The position numbers and the translations under genes were made by a program. Below are positions 1 to 7,482 of a DNA stretch of 8,657 nucleotides, piece by piece. The DNA comes from CAZDUS01 sp044344495 (GTDB taxonomy: Bacteria > Verrucomicrobiota > Kiritimatiellia > CAIKKV01 > CAITUY01). The stretch lies in NCBI GenBank assembly GCA_044344495.1, contig JBIJCW010000092.1, forward strand, positions 1 through 8,657. Direction: 5' to 3'. Numbering within the stretch: the stretch's first letter is position 1; the number at the start of each line of letters is the position of its first letter. The notes under the pieces were generated by a model that did no database searches, was not told where the DNA came from, and saw only the letters and a program-made list of their open reading frames with translations.

Positions 1-1202
1 GCATCCTGGTTGGAGGCATCTGCTGCACGGCGAACGAGATCCTCATGCGGCAGGGCGCTCCGGTTGTAGGAAACTTCCTGCACCAGGAACTGGCCCTGGC
101 GACCGGGGCTGTGGACGTGATGCTCGTTGACGTGCAATGCATCATGCCGGCCCTGGTTGAACATGCCCAAAAGTTCCACACCAAGGTGGTCACCACCAGC
201 AAGAAGGCGCGCATTCCCGGCGCCCAGCATATTGCATTTGATGAGGAGCACGCCTACGACATTGCCAAGCAGATCGTCCGGACGGCGGTGGAGAACTATC
301 CCAACCGTCGTGTCGTGGACATCCCGGCTGGGAAGACCGACTTGGTCGCAGGGTTCACGGTGCAGAACACGTTCCGGCACCTTGGCGGGCGGTACCGAGC
401 CACTTTCAGGCCGTTGAACGACGGCATTATCTCGGGACGCCTGCGGGGGGTTGCGGCCGTGATCGGTTGCAACACGGTCCTGAAGACTCAGGACGACAGC
501 CACATCAAAATGGTCAAGGAACTGATCGCAAACGATGTCCTCGTGGTGATGACGGGGTGTGCGGCGACCGCCTGTGCCAAGGTGGGGCTGCTCCAGCCCG
601 AGGCCGCGGCCAAGTGGGCTGGCGCCGGCCTGCGGGAAATCTGTGAAGCCGTGGGGATCCCGCCGGTGTTGCATCTGGGGTCTTGTGTGGACAACAGTCG
701 CATTCTGGTCGCGCTCTGCGAGATGATCAATGAGGGTGGACTCGGCGACAAACTCTCCGACCTGCCGATTGCCGGCGCGGCGCCCGAGGCCATGTGCGAG
801 AAGGCGATTGCCATCGGGTTCTACTGCGTCGCCTCCGGCGCGTACGTGAACTACAGTCCGGCCATGCGGGTTCTGGGAAGTGCCGTGCTGACCAAGTTTT
901 TAACCGAGGATATCGAGCAGTTGGTCGGCGGCAAGTTCAGTTTCGAAAGCGACCCCGTCAAGGCGGCTCAGTTGATGATGGCCCACATGGACAAGAAGCG
1001 GGTGGCCCTGAAGTTGCGGCCGCTGATGTACGGCAAGAGTTTTCTGGCGGAAGGCGAAGCGGCTGTTGCGGCCGACGCGGGGGTGCCGACGCCCATCCGG
1101 GGTGATGGACCCGTATCGGGAATCAGAAAAGGGTGCAGTGGGCATGCCATTGCGGTTGACGGCGTTCCTCGCGAAAGCGCCTGTTCAGGTTGTGACCAGT
1201 GA
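1..1202 (+). CDS. cooS/acsA: Anaerobic Ni-Fe carbon monoxide dehydrogenase, catalytic subunit (3' part of gene)
   Basis: This subunit interconverts CO2 and CO at the Ni-Fe-S C-cluster and passes CO to AcsB in the bacterial CODH/ACS complex. The reading frame is open from base 3 and ends at TGA 1200-1202. The N-terminal part (roughly 300 residues, with clusters B and D and the C-cluster histidine) lies upstream of the window. Visible C-cluster ligands, matched by spacing to Carboxydothermus CODH-II, are the second Cys of GICCTANE (bases 24-26), Cys in VDVQCIMP (138-140, 38 residues later as in the family), and, numbering from Met at base 45, Cys142 (IGCN), Cys172 (GCAATAC) and Cys214 (GSCVDNSR). 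Lys253 in APEAMCEKA matches the catalytic lysine region. The Cys172-Cys214 spacing is 42 instead of 50, which reflects a shorter loop before GSC. After the usual end near HMDKKR there are about 60 extra residues with Cys364 and a terminal CSGC. It is followed 19 nt later by acsB. Confidence 0.96.
   Translation, partial: ILVGGICCTANEILMRQGAPVVGNFLHQELALATGAVDVMLVDVQCIMPALVEHAQKFHTKVVTTSKKARIPGAQHIAFDEEHAYDIAKQIVRTAVENYPNRRVVDIPAGKTDLVAGFTVQNTFRHLGGRYRATFRPLNDGIISGRLRGVAAVIGCNTVLKTQDDSHIKMVKELIANDVLVVMTGCAATACAKVGLLQPEAAAKWAGAGLREICEAVGIPPVLHLGSCVDNSRILVALCEMINEGGLGDKLSDLPIAGAAPEAMCEKAIAIGFYCVASGAYVNYSPAMRVLGSAVLTKFLTEDIEQLVGGKFSFESDPVKAAQLMMAHMDKKRVALKLRPLMYGKSFLAEGEAAVAADAGVPTPIRGDGPVSGIRKGCSGHAIAVDGVPRESACSGCDQ
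1137..1199 (+). other. Cysteine-bearing C-terminal tail of CooS
   Basis: This is the last part of the cooS frame, containing RKGCSGH and ending SACSGCDQ. Its three cysteines are Cys364, Cys380 and Cys383 (numbering from Met at base 45), arranged C-x15-C-x2-C. CODHs I can recall, such as those of Carboxydothermus and Moorella, stop shortly after the segment corresponding to HMDKKR (about residue 314), so this tail looks like an addition. A CxxC pair at a free C-terminus could bind a metal or act as a thiol/disulfide pair, but this is inference. The frame stays open with no sign of frameshift until a stop well placed for the acsB ribosome-binding site. Confidence 0.55.
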
Positions 1203-1205
1203 TTT

Positions 1206-1213
1206 AAGGAGAG
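1206..1213 (+). promoter_or_regulatory. Ribosome-binding site of acsB
   Basis: AAGGAGAG lies 8 nt before ATG 1222 in the 19-nt gap after cooS. It decides the acsB start: the frame is open further upstream (ATGs at 1066 and 1144), but those would run through cooS, lack such a site and give sequence unlike AcsB. Confidence 0.85.
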
Positions 1214-1221
1214 AACATACC

Positions 1222-3399
1222 ATGTCAAAACTTATCGCCAGTGCCGCCATTCGCGGGGCCCATAACATCTACGGCCAAGCCGAGGCTTTCTTTGAGAAAG
1301 CGAGACAGGAGAAGAGCGAGCAAACGCCGGTCGGGTTTCCCGACACGGCCTATTATCTGCCGATGGCGCATGCACTGATGGGGCTCAACATCGAGAACGT
1401 GGGCCAGTTGCGGGCCGTGCTGGATCACGCCAAGGAACTGCTGGGACCGGAACCCCGTGAGGACCTGTGGTTCCCTTATCTGGGGACGGCACTGGACGCG
1501 GGCATAGCGACGCTTCTGTGCGAGGAAATCATCATGGTTCTTCGTTACCTGTATGCCCAGGAACCGCAATCGGATTGCAACGGGTTCTTCACGGATACAA
1601 TTCTGCGCACACTGGGCATTCAACTTGTGGACGGACGTATGCCGGGATTTGCGGCCATTCTGGGTGCGGCGCCGGACAGCAAAACCGCAGTCAAAATCGT
1701 CCGTGAGTTCCAAAAGCGCAGTATCATGGTGTTCGTCGGCTCCTCGTCCGGCGGCGTGAGCATTATTGACCAACTGGCCCAGGAGAAGGTGCAGATGGGT
1801 TGGGATTCCTACATCGTACCCTACGGGCGCGATACCCTGAGCGCCATCTATCCCCTGAGTTGGGCCATTCGCGGCGCGCTGACGTTCGGAGGGTTGAAAG
1901 CCGGACAGGCCCGCAAGTGTTTGGAATACTGCAAGAACCGCGTGTTTGCGTTCGGCGTGACGCTAGGCGAAGTGGATGACCTGAAGTACGCGACGGGGGC
2001 CGGTGCGATCAACATGGGATTTCCGATCATTGCCGACACGGACATACCGGAGATTCTGCCCACCGGCATTTGCACCTACGAGCATGTGGTCCGCGAACTG
2101 AACCACGAACGCCTGGTGCCCCGCTGCATCGAAGTGCGTGGCGTCAAGGTTTCCGTCGCTCAAATCGACATTCCGGTCTCCTATTCCGCCGCGTTCGAGG
2201 GTGAGCGTGTGCGGCGGGAGGACACGCAGGTCGAGTTCGGTGGAAAGTACTCAACCGCCTTCGAATTTGTGCATATGCGGGAAATGGACGCCATTGAGGA
2301 TGGGCGGATTGAACTGATAGGTCCGGATATCGAGACCGCCAAGCTCGGGGGCGCCATGCCGTTGGGCATCAAGGTGGAAATCGCGGGGCGCGCGATGCAT
2401 TCCGATTTCGAGCCGCTGATTGAGCGCAAGGTGCATGACTTCCTGAACTACGCGATGGGCATCTTCCACATGAGCCAGCGGGACATCATCTGGGTGCGCA
2501 TCAGCAAGGATGCTTACGCCAGCGGGTTCAGGCTGAAGCACTTTGGCACCATCATCCACGCCCAGATTCACAACCTGTACAGCAAGATTGTCGACAAGGT
2601 GCAGGTGACGCTGATTACCGACCAGGTTCAGGTGGAGGCGGCGCTGAAGGAAGCCCGCAAGTCCTATGCGCAGCGTGACGAACGTATTCTGGGGATGACG
2701 GATGAGAGTGTGGATGTGTTCTACTCGTGTTTGTTGTGCCAGTCCTTTGCGCCCAACCACATCTGCGTCATCAGTCCGGAGCGGCTTGGACTCTGCGGGG
2801 CCGTGAGTTGGCTTGACGGCAAGGTGGGGTACGAGATTGATCCGACCGGCGGGAACCAGCCGATCAAGAAGACGCATCTCATTGACGCCGCCAAAGGACA
2901 GTGGCAGGAGGTCAATGATCTGGTCTACCGGAGTTCGAACCGGACGATCGAGCGGGTGAGCCTGTATTCGCTGATGGAAGACCCCATGACGTCGTGCGGT
3001 TGTTTTGAGTGCATCCTGGCGCTGATTCCGGAGGCCAATGGCTTCATGATTGTCAACCGGGAGTACAGCGGCATGACGCCGTGCGGGATGAAATTCTCGA
3101 CGCTGGCCGGTTCAGTGGGTGGCGGGAACCAGACGCCGGGATTCCTGGGAGTGGGGCGGTTGTACGTCCTGAGCAAGAAGTTCATCGCGGCTGACGGCGG
3201 GCTCAAGCGGTTGCTATGGATGCCGAAGGAACTCAAGGAGTTCTACCGGGACCGGTTTGGCAAGCGGGCACAGGAGGTCGGTGTGCCGAACCTGCTCGAC
3301 TTGATCGCGGACGAAACGGTGGCCACGTCGGGTGAGGAGTTGGTGGAGCACCTGCAGAAGGTGGGGCACCCGGCCCTGGAAATGAATGCTTTGCTGTAA
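1222..3399 (+). CDS. acsB: Acetyl-CoA synthase (CO-methylating), bacterial type
   Basis: AcsB condenses CO, the methyl group of the corrinoid protein and CoA into acetyl-CoA. The product is 725 aa, against 729 in Moorella thermoacetica. It begins MSKLIASAAIRGAHNIYGQA, typical of the bacterial N-terminal domain that contacts CODH and is lacking in archaeal ACS. All A-cluster ligands are present with exact family spacing. Cys503, Cys506, Cys515 and Cys525 (C-x2-C-x8-C-x9-C, in SCLLCQSFAPNHIC and GLCG) correspond to Moorella 506/509/518/528. The Cys592-Gly593-Cys594 motif in TSCGCFEC corresponds to 595-597 and carries the two nickel sites. The gene follows cooS, its complex partner, and precedes acsC after 35 nt. 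I see no frameshift or missing residue. Identification is very secure. Confidence 0.99.
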   Translation: MSKLIASAAIRGAHNIYGQAEAFFEKARQEKSEQTPVGFPDTAYYLPMAHALMGLNIENVGQLRAVLDHAKELLGPEPREDLWFPYLGTALDAGIATLLCEEIIMVLRYLYAQEPQSDCNGFFTDTILRTLGIQLVDGRMPGFAAILGAAPDSKTAVKIVREFQKRSIMVFVGSSSGGVSIIDQLAQEKVQMGWDSYIVPYGRDTLSAIYPLSWAIRGALTFGGLKAGQARKCLEYCKNRVFAFGVTLGEVDDLKYATGAGAINMGFPIIADTDIPEILPTGICTYEHVVRELNHERLVPRCIEVRGVKVSVAQIDIPVSYSAAFEGERVRREDTQVEFGGKYSTAFEFVHMREMDAIEDGRIELIGPDIETAKLGGAMPLGIKVEIAGRAMHSDFEPLIERKVHDFLNYAMGIFHMSQRDIIWVRISKDAYASGFRLKHFGTIIHAQIHNLYSKIVDKVQVTLITDQVQVEAALKEARKSYAQRDERILGMTDESVDVFYSCLLCQSFAPNHICVISPERLGLCGAVSWLDGKVGYEIDPTGGNQPIKKTHLIDAAKGQWQEVNDLVYRSSNRTIERVSLYSLMEDPMTSCGCFECILALIPEANGFMIVNREYSGMTPCGMKFSTLAGSVGGGNQTPGFLGVGRLYVLSKKFIAADGGLKRLLWMPKELKEFYRDRFGKRAQEVGVPNLLDLIADETVATSGEELVEHLQKVGHPALEMNALL

Positions 3400-3420
3400 A
3401 CTAAACAAGAACAGGAACGA

Positions 3421-3428
3421 AGGGGAGG
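3421..3428 (+). promoter_or_regulatory. Ribosome-binding site of acsC
   Basis: AGGGGAGG lies 6 nt before ATG 3435. It supports that start over the nearby out-of-frame ATG at 3430, which is too close to the site. Confidence 0.8.
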
Positions 3429-3434
3429 CATGGT

Positions 3435-4775
3435 ATGGCACTGAAAGCACTGGATATTTTCAAATTGTTGCCGAAGACAAACTGCAAGAAATGCGGGTGT
3501 CCGACGTGTCTGGCGTTTGCCATGAAGTTGGCGCAGAAGCAGGCGAGCCTCGACCAATGCCCGGATGTCAGTGAAGCCTCCAAGGTCGAGTTGGCCGGCG
3601 CCTCGGCGCCGCCGATCCGGTTGGTGACGGTAGGCGCCGGAGCGGGCAAACTTGCGATCGGGAATGAGACGGTGATGTTCCGGCACGAGGAGTCCTTCTA
3701 CCATCCGGCGGGGGTGGGCGTCATTGTCATGGACACGCTGGACGACAGTGCGTTGAAGGCGCGTGTGGAGCAGATTCGCAAGTTGCAGTTTGTCCGCGTG
3801 GGTATCGAGTTGCACGCCAACGTGGTGGCAGTCGTGAATGCCAGCGGCAAGGCGGATCCGTTCGCCAAGGCGGTACAGGCGGTAAGTGCGCTGGATTTGC
3901 CCATGGTACTGATGTCGTCCGAGGCGGCCCACCTGGATCCGGTGCTGGTCAAGTGTGCGGATAAGAAGCCGCTTATTCATGCGGCCACCGCGGCGAATGT
4001 GGATGCGTTCATGGCGTTGGCCAAGACGTACGCCTGCCCGCTGGCGGTTGCGGCTCCGGATTTGGACGCGATGATTCCCCTGGTTGAAAAGGTGCGTGCG
4101 GCAGGCATCCAGGATATTGTTCTGGACGTGACCACCTCGTCTGTATCCGGCACACTGCAGGTGTTGACGGCCGTCCGGCGGCTGGCGCTCAAGAAGAACA
4201 TGCGGGTGGCCGGGTTCCCGTGTATGGTCACCAATCGTACGGCTGATCCGCTGGTGAATGTGGCGGAGTGCTGCATGTATGTGGCGAAGTACGCGGGCAT
4301 TGTCCTGACCGACCTTGACCAGCCGGAGCAGTTGATGCCGGTACTGACGGTCAGTCAGAACCTTTACACGGACCCGCGCAAGCCGATCCAGGTGGAGGCG
4401 AAATTGAATGCCATCGGGGCGGTCACGCAGGACTCGCCGTTGCTGATTACCACCAACTTCTCGCTGACGTACTACACGGTGGCGGGCGAGGTGGAGGCCA
4501 GTCGTGTGCCGGCGTACATCGGGGTATTGGACACGGAGGGGACATCGGTGTTGACGGCGTTTTCGTCGGACAAACTGACGTCCGAGAAGATAGCGGCGTT
4601 CCTGAATTCCGACGAGGTCAAGAGCAAGGTTTCCCACCGCAAGGTGATCATTCCGGGGTACATCGCCGTCATGAGTGGCGGCCTGAAGGATGACTCGGGT
4701 TGGACGGTGCTGGTGGGGCCCCGGGAAGCCAGTGGCATCTCGAAGTTCCTGAAGACGACCTGGGCCAATGCGTGA
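3435..4775 (+). CDS. acsC: Corrinoid iron-sulfur protein, large subunit (gamma)
   Basis: AcsC carries the cobalamin that takes a methyl group from methyl-tetrahydrofolate (via AcsE) and delivers it to AcsB; it works as a heterodimer with AcsD. The product is 446 aa, normal for the family. The N-terminal [4Fe4S] domain has Cys17, Cys20, Cys25 and Cys42 (C-x2-C-x4-C-x16-C, in LPKTNCKKCGCPTC and DQCPD); this cluster reduces Co(II) to Co(I). A middle TIM-barrel-like domain spans about residues 60-320. The C-terminal corrinoid-binding domain shows TTNFSLTYYTVAGEVE (339-354), GTSVLTA (369-375), IPGYIAVMSGG (406-416) and GPREASGI (428-435). Cys22, between the second and third ligands, is an additional cysteine. 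The stop overlaps the GTG start of the activator gene by 4 nt, so translation of the two is probably coupled. Confidence 0.98.
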   Translation: MALKALDIFKLLPKTNCKKCGCPTCLAFAMKLAQKQASLDQCPDVSEASKVELAGASAPPIRLVTVGAGAGKLAIGNETVMFRHEESFYHPAGVGVIVMDTLDDSALKARVEQIRKLQFVRVGIELHANVVAVVNASGKADPFAKAVQAVSALDLPMVLMSSEAAHLDPVLVKCADKKPLIHAATAANVDAFMALAKTYACPLAVAAPDLDAMIPLVEKVRAAGIQDIVLDVTTSSVSGTLQVLTAVRRLALKKNMRVAGFPCMVTNRTADPLVNVAECCMYVAKYAGIVLTDLDQPEQLMPVLTVSQNLYTDPRKPIQVEAKLNAIGAVTQDSPLLITTNFSLTYYTVAGEVEASRVPAYIGVLDTEGTSVLTAFSSDKLTSEKIAAFLNSDEVKSKVSHRKVIIPGYIAVMSGGLKDDSGWTVLVGPREASGISKFLKTTWANA

Positions 4776-6718
4776 AGTCATATTCCATAACATTCCTGCC
4801 TGACAACAAGACCATTGAGGCGGCGGCCGGGAAAAGTGTCCTGGAGGCCGCTGTGGCGACGGGTATTCCCATCAACAGTGTTTGCGGGGGGGATGGGGTT
4901 TGCGGAAAGTGCCGGGTCATTATCCGGTCCGGAAAGGTCACCGCCAAGCCCAACATGTTCCTGGATCGTCTGGATATACAGCGCGGGATGGCGTTGGCGT
5001 GCCAGACGTTCATTGATGGCGATGTGGTGATTGAGGTGCCGCATGAGAGCCGGGTGGGTGGGGTGCCGCAACTGGCCACGGAGGATGCCATCCGGTATGG
5101 ATCCATCTCCGACTGGGTTGGAGAGGGGGCGTTGTTTCCGCATAATCCCCTGTTCCAGAAGGTGTATCTGGAACTTCCGCCGCCGACGATTACCGACTGT
5201 ATCTGCGATCAGGAGCGGTTGTACCGGGAGATCAGGCGGACACGGGATGTGCCGATCATGCAGACGGGGCTTTCGGTGCTCCAGCGACTCCCGGATATCC
5301 TCAGGCAGGGCGACTGGAAGGTGACGGCGTTATTGGGGTGCCGCGGCGGAACTCTGGAGGTGGTTGACGTGGAACCGGGCAACACAGCCAGCATCAGTTT
5401 TGGTGTGGCCCTGGATCTTGGAACGACGACGGTGGTGGCGCATCTGGTGGATCTGAACAATTCCAAGACACTGGCGACGAAAGCCAAGTACAACTCCCAG
5501 ATTTCATTTGGTGACGATGTGATTTCGCGGATTATGTACGGGGCCACGCCTGAGCGGCGCACCCAGTTGCGCGATGTGATTGTCAATGACATCAACGATC
5601 TGGTTGCGGCGCTGGTTGTTGAGGCGAAGGTGAAGCTGAATGATGTCTGCATGGTGGTGTGTGCGGGGAATACCACCATGATCCATCTGTTATGTGCCCT
5701 GAATCCGGGCAATATCCGCAAGGATCCCTATATTCCCGCCGCCTGTTTGCCCCCCACGATCCGGGCCGCGGAGGTTGGCATCAAGATCAATTCACGCGGT
5801 CTGCTTGCCACCCTGCCGTCGGTGGCCAGTTATGTGGGCGGTGATGTGGTTGCCGATGTGTTGGTGAGCGGGATGATGCGTTCTTCCGATGTTTCCCTTT
5901 TGATTGATCTGGGAACCAATGGGGAACTGGTGCTTGGGAATTCAGATTGGCTGGTCTGTTGTTCGGCCTCGGCCGGGCCGTCGTTTGAAGGCGGCGGAAT
6001 CACCTGCGGCATGCGGGCCACCAATGGGGCTATTGAGCACATCCTGTTGGGCAAGAACGGCGACATTCTGCAATGCAGTGTGGTTGGGGGCGGAAAGCCG
6101 CTGGGATTGTGCGGATCGGGGTTGATTGATGCGGTCGCCGAAATGTTGAAGGCCGGATGCATTGACCGTCGTGGACGGTTTGACCGGGCGGTCTGCGGGG
6201 GGCGTGTGCGGGAGGGCGAGTCGGGCGGGTTGGAGTTCGTATTGTTCTCCGGGAAAGAAACGGCTCTTGGGCGCGATTTGGTGTTGACCGAGGCGGATAT
6301 CAGCAATCTCATCCACAGCAAGGGATCGATTTACATGGCGACGGAGTGCCTGTTGGATCACGTTGGCATGACCTTTGACGATCTGCAGCACGTGTACATT
6401 GCCGGGGGGTTCGGGAACTACCTGAAGGTGGAGGAAGGGGTGCGGATCGGGTTGCTGCCCGATCTGGATCCGGCGAAGTTCAAGTATATCGGCAACGGTT
6501 CGGTCCAAGGGGCCAAGATGGCCTTGCTGTCGCAGGAGGCCCTGCGTTATGTGCAGGAGCAGATTGCCGGAGCGATGACCTACCTGGAACTTAGCACCAG
6601 TCACAAGTACATGAATGAATACAGTTCATGCCTGTTTCTGCCGCACACCAACATTGAGAAGTTCCCATCGCTGATGAATGGGGCCCCGAAACAACCGCAT
6701 GACGTGGGGGAAGCATGA
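4772..6718 (+). CDS. acsV: Reductive activator of the corrinoid iron-sulfur protein (RACo family, ASKHA ATPase)
   Basis: RACo proteins use ATP to drive electron transfer to the oxidised Co(II) corrinoid protein, returning it to active Co(I). I place the start at GTG 4772, giving 648 aa. This start makes a GTGA overlap with acsC, and the sequence from it (KSYSITFLPDNKTIEAAAGKS) is a ferredoxin-like beginning. An ATG at 4700 is in frame but would bury 76 bases in acsC and add unlikely sequence. Cys38, Cys44, Cys47 and Cys77 (C-x5-C-x2-C-x29-C) form a plant-type [2Fe2S] site. A linker and middle domain follow to about residue 205. The ASKHA ATPase domain has ALDLGTTTVV (Asp215), AGNTTM (Gly299), LIDLGTNGE (Asp379), GPSFEGGGITCGMRA and AGGFGNYL (Gly545). 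No good Shine-Dalgarno precedes the GTG, so low-level, coupled translation is likely. The symbol acsV follows usage for this gene (also orf7) in acetogens. Confidence 0.95.
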   Translation: MKSYSITFLPDNKTIEAAAGKSVLEAAVATGIPINSVCGGDGVCGKCRVIIRSGKVTAKPNMFLDRLDIQRGMALACQTFIDGDVVIEVPHESRVGGVPQLATEDAIRYGSISDWVGEGALFPHNPLFQKVYLELPPPTITDCICDQERLYREIRRTRDVPIMQTGLSVLQRLPDILRQGDWKVTALLGCRGGTLEVVDVEPGNTASISFGVALDLGTTTVVAHLVDLNNSKTLATKAKYNSQISFGDDVISRIMYGATPERRTQLRDVIVNDINDLVAALVVEAKVKLNDVCMVVCAGNTTMIHLLCALNPGNIRKDPYIPAACLPPTIRAAEVGIKINSRGLLATLPSVASYVGGDVVADVLVSGMMRSSDVSLLIDLGTNGELVLGNSDWLVCCSASAGPSFEGGGITCGMRATNGAIEHILLGKNGDILQCSVVGGGKPLGLCGSGLIDAVAEMLKAGCIDRRGRFDRAVCGGRVREGESGGLEFVLFSGKETALGRDLVLTEADISNLIHSKGSIYMATECLLDHVGMTFDDLQHVYIAGGFGNYLKVEEGVRIGLLPDLDPAKFKYIGNGSVQGAKMALLSQEALRYVQEQIAGAMTYLELSTSHKYMNEYSSCLFLPHTNIEKFPSLMNGAPKQPHDVGEA

Positions 6719-7482
6719 GTCTACGGATTGCACTCGCTGGAAAAGGCGGCACGGGAAAGACGACGATCTCAGCCCTTTTGTGTCGCGGGTTACAGGCTCG
6801 GAACATCAAGCCCATCCTGGCGGTGGATGCGGATCCGAACAGTTGTCTGGCGGACAAACTTGGATTGAATGTTGAGCGGACAATCGGTGCGTTACGTGAG
6901 GAGCTCCGGGCCCGGCCGGACGCGAAGCCTGCGGGAATCTCCAAGAATGAGTGGATTGAGCGCCAGATCAACGAATCGCTGGTGGAGGCGACGGGATTGG
7001 ACTTGCTGGCCATGGGGCGGCAGGAGGGGCCGGACTGCTACTGCTTCATCAACAACCTGTTGCGGGAGTACCTCGGCCGGCTCAGCAAGGACTACCGGGC
7101 GGTCGTCATTGACAATGAAGCGGGGATGGAGCACTTGAGTCGGCGGACAGACGGGCATGTGGATGTGATGTTGGTGGTATGCCAGCCGACGGTTATCGGG
7201 GCGCGCACGGCCATCCGCATCATGGAACTGGTGCGGAGTCTCCATCTGGATATCGGGTCGAGCTATCTGGTGCTGAACCAGTGCAACGGGGAGATGGCGC
7301 CGGAACTGGCGGCGCAGTTCGAGCAGACCGGGCTGGAGAAACTGGCAATGATCCCGGCGGATCCGGCGATTGCCGAGTATGATGTGAAAGGGCGGGCGGT
7401 AAGTGATCTGCCAGCGAATTCCCCGGCTGTGGCGGCCGTGGATGGGCTGGTATCAAGGCTTTTGGAAAGGAGCAAGCTATGA
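6715..7482 (+). CDS. cooC: CODH nickel-insertion accessory ATPase (MinD/SIMIBI family)
   Basis: CooC proteins are dimeric P-loop ATPases that help load nickel into the CODH C-cluster; a close relative (AcsF) does so for ACS. The product is 255 aa. The deviant Walker A motif GKGGTGKTT (residues 9-17) has the signature Lys10 and Lys15. VDADPN (38-42) is the switch I region, and VVIDNEAGMEHLSRRT, with Asp133, is the Walker B/switch II region. The CYC motif, Cys108 and Cys110, matches the CxC pair that bridges the CooC dimer and binds metal. ATG overlaps the acsV stop (ATGA) with a purine-rich GGGGGAAG just upstream. Its place inside the acs cluster suggests it serves this CODH/ACS; whether it acts on CooS, AcsB or both cannot be read from the sequence. 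Confidence 0.94.
   Translation: MSLRIALAGKGGTGKTTISALLCRGLQARNIKPILAVDADPNSCLADKLGLNVERTIGALREELRARPDAKPAGISKNEWIERQINESLVEATGLDLLAMGRQEGPDCYCFINNLLREYLGRLSKDYRAVVIDNEAGMEHLSRRTDGHVDVMLVVCQPTVIGARTAIRIMELVRSLHLDIGSSYLVLNQCNGEMAPELAAQFEQTGLEKLAMIPADPAIAEYDVKGRAVSDLPANSPAVAAVDGLVSRLLERSKL
7466..7472 (+). promoter_or_regulatory. Ribosome-binding site of acsD
   Basis: AAAGGAG sits inside the end of cooC, 6 nt before ATG 7479. It is a strong site for a gene that also overlaps its upstream neighbour, so acsD need not depend only on coupling to cooC translation. Confidence 0.8.

Noticed and set aside
1066..1221. Upstream extension of acsB to ATG 1066 (or 1144), which would suggest overlap with or fusion to cooS
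   Set aside because: The extra residues resemble no AcsB N-terminus, the stretch is coding for the CooS tail in another frame, and a strong ribosome-binding site marks ATG 1222.
1225..2877. Minus-strand open frames of about 180-210 aa opposite acsB
   Set aside because: Same explanation: they are shadows of acsB with low-complexity, unfamily-like products and no start signals.
3400..3434. Possible terminator or promoter between acsB and acsC
   Set aside because: The 35-nt gap is A-rich with no inverted repeat or T-run; it holds only the acsC ribosome-binding site.
4700..4771. Upstream in-frame ATG for the RACo gene
   Set aside because: It would lie within the conserved end of acsC and add 24 residues before a complete ferredoxin-like domain. 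GTG 4772 in a stop/start overlap fits better.
3243..4793. Long minus-strand open frame (516 aa) opposite acsC
   Set aside because: It mirrors acsC and the end of acsB codon for codon, its product is dominated by Arg, His and Gln with no recognisable domain, and the plus strand encodes clearly conserved proteins. It is a by-product of GC-rich third positions.
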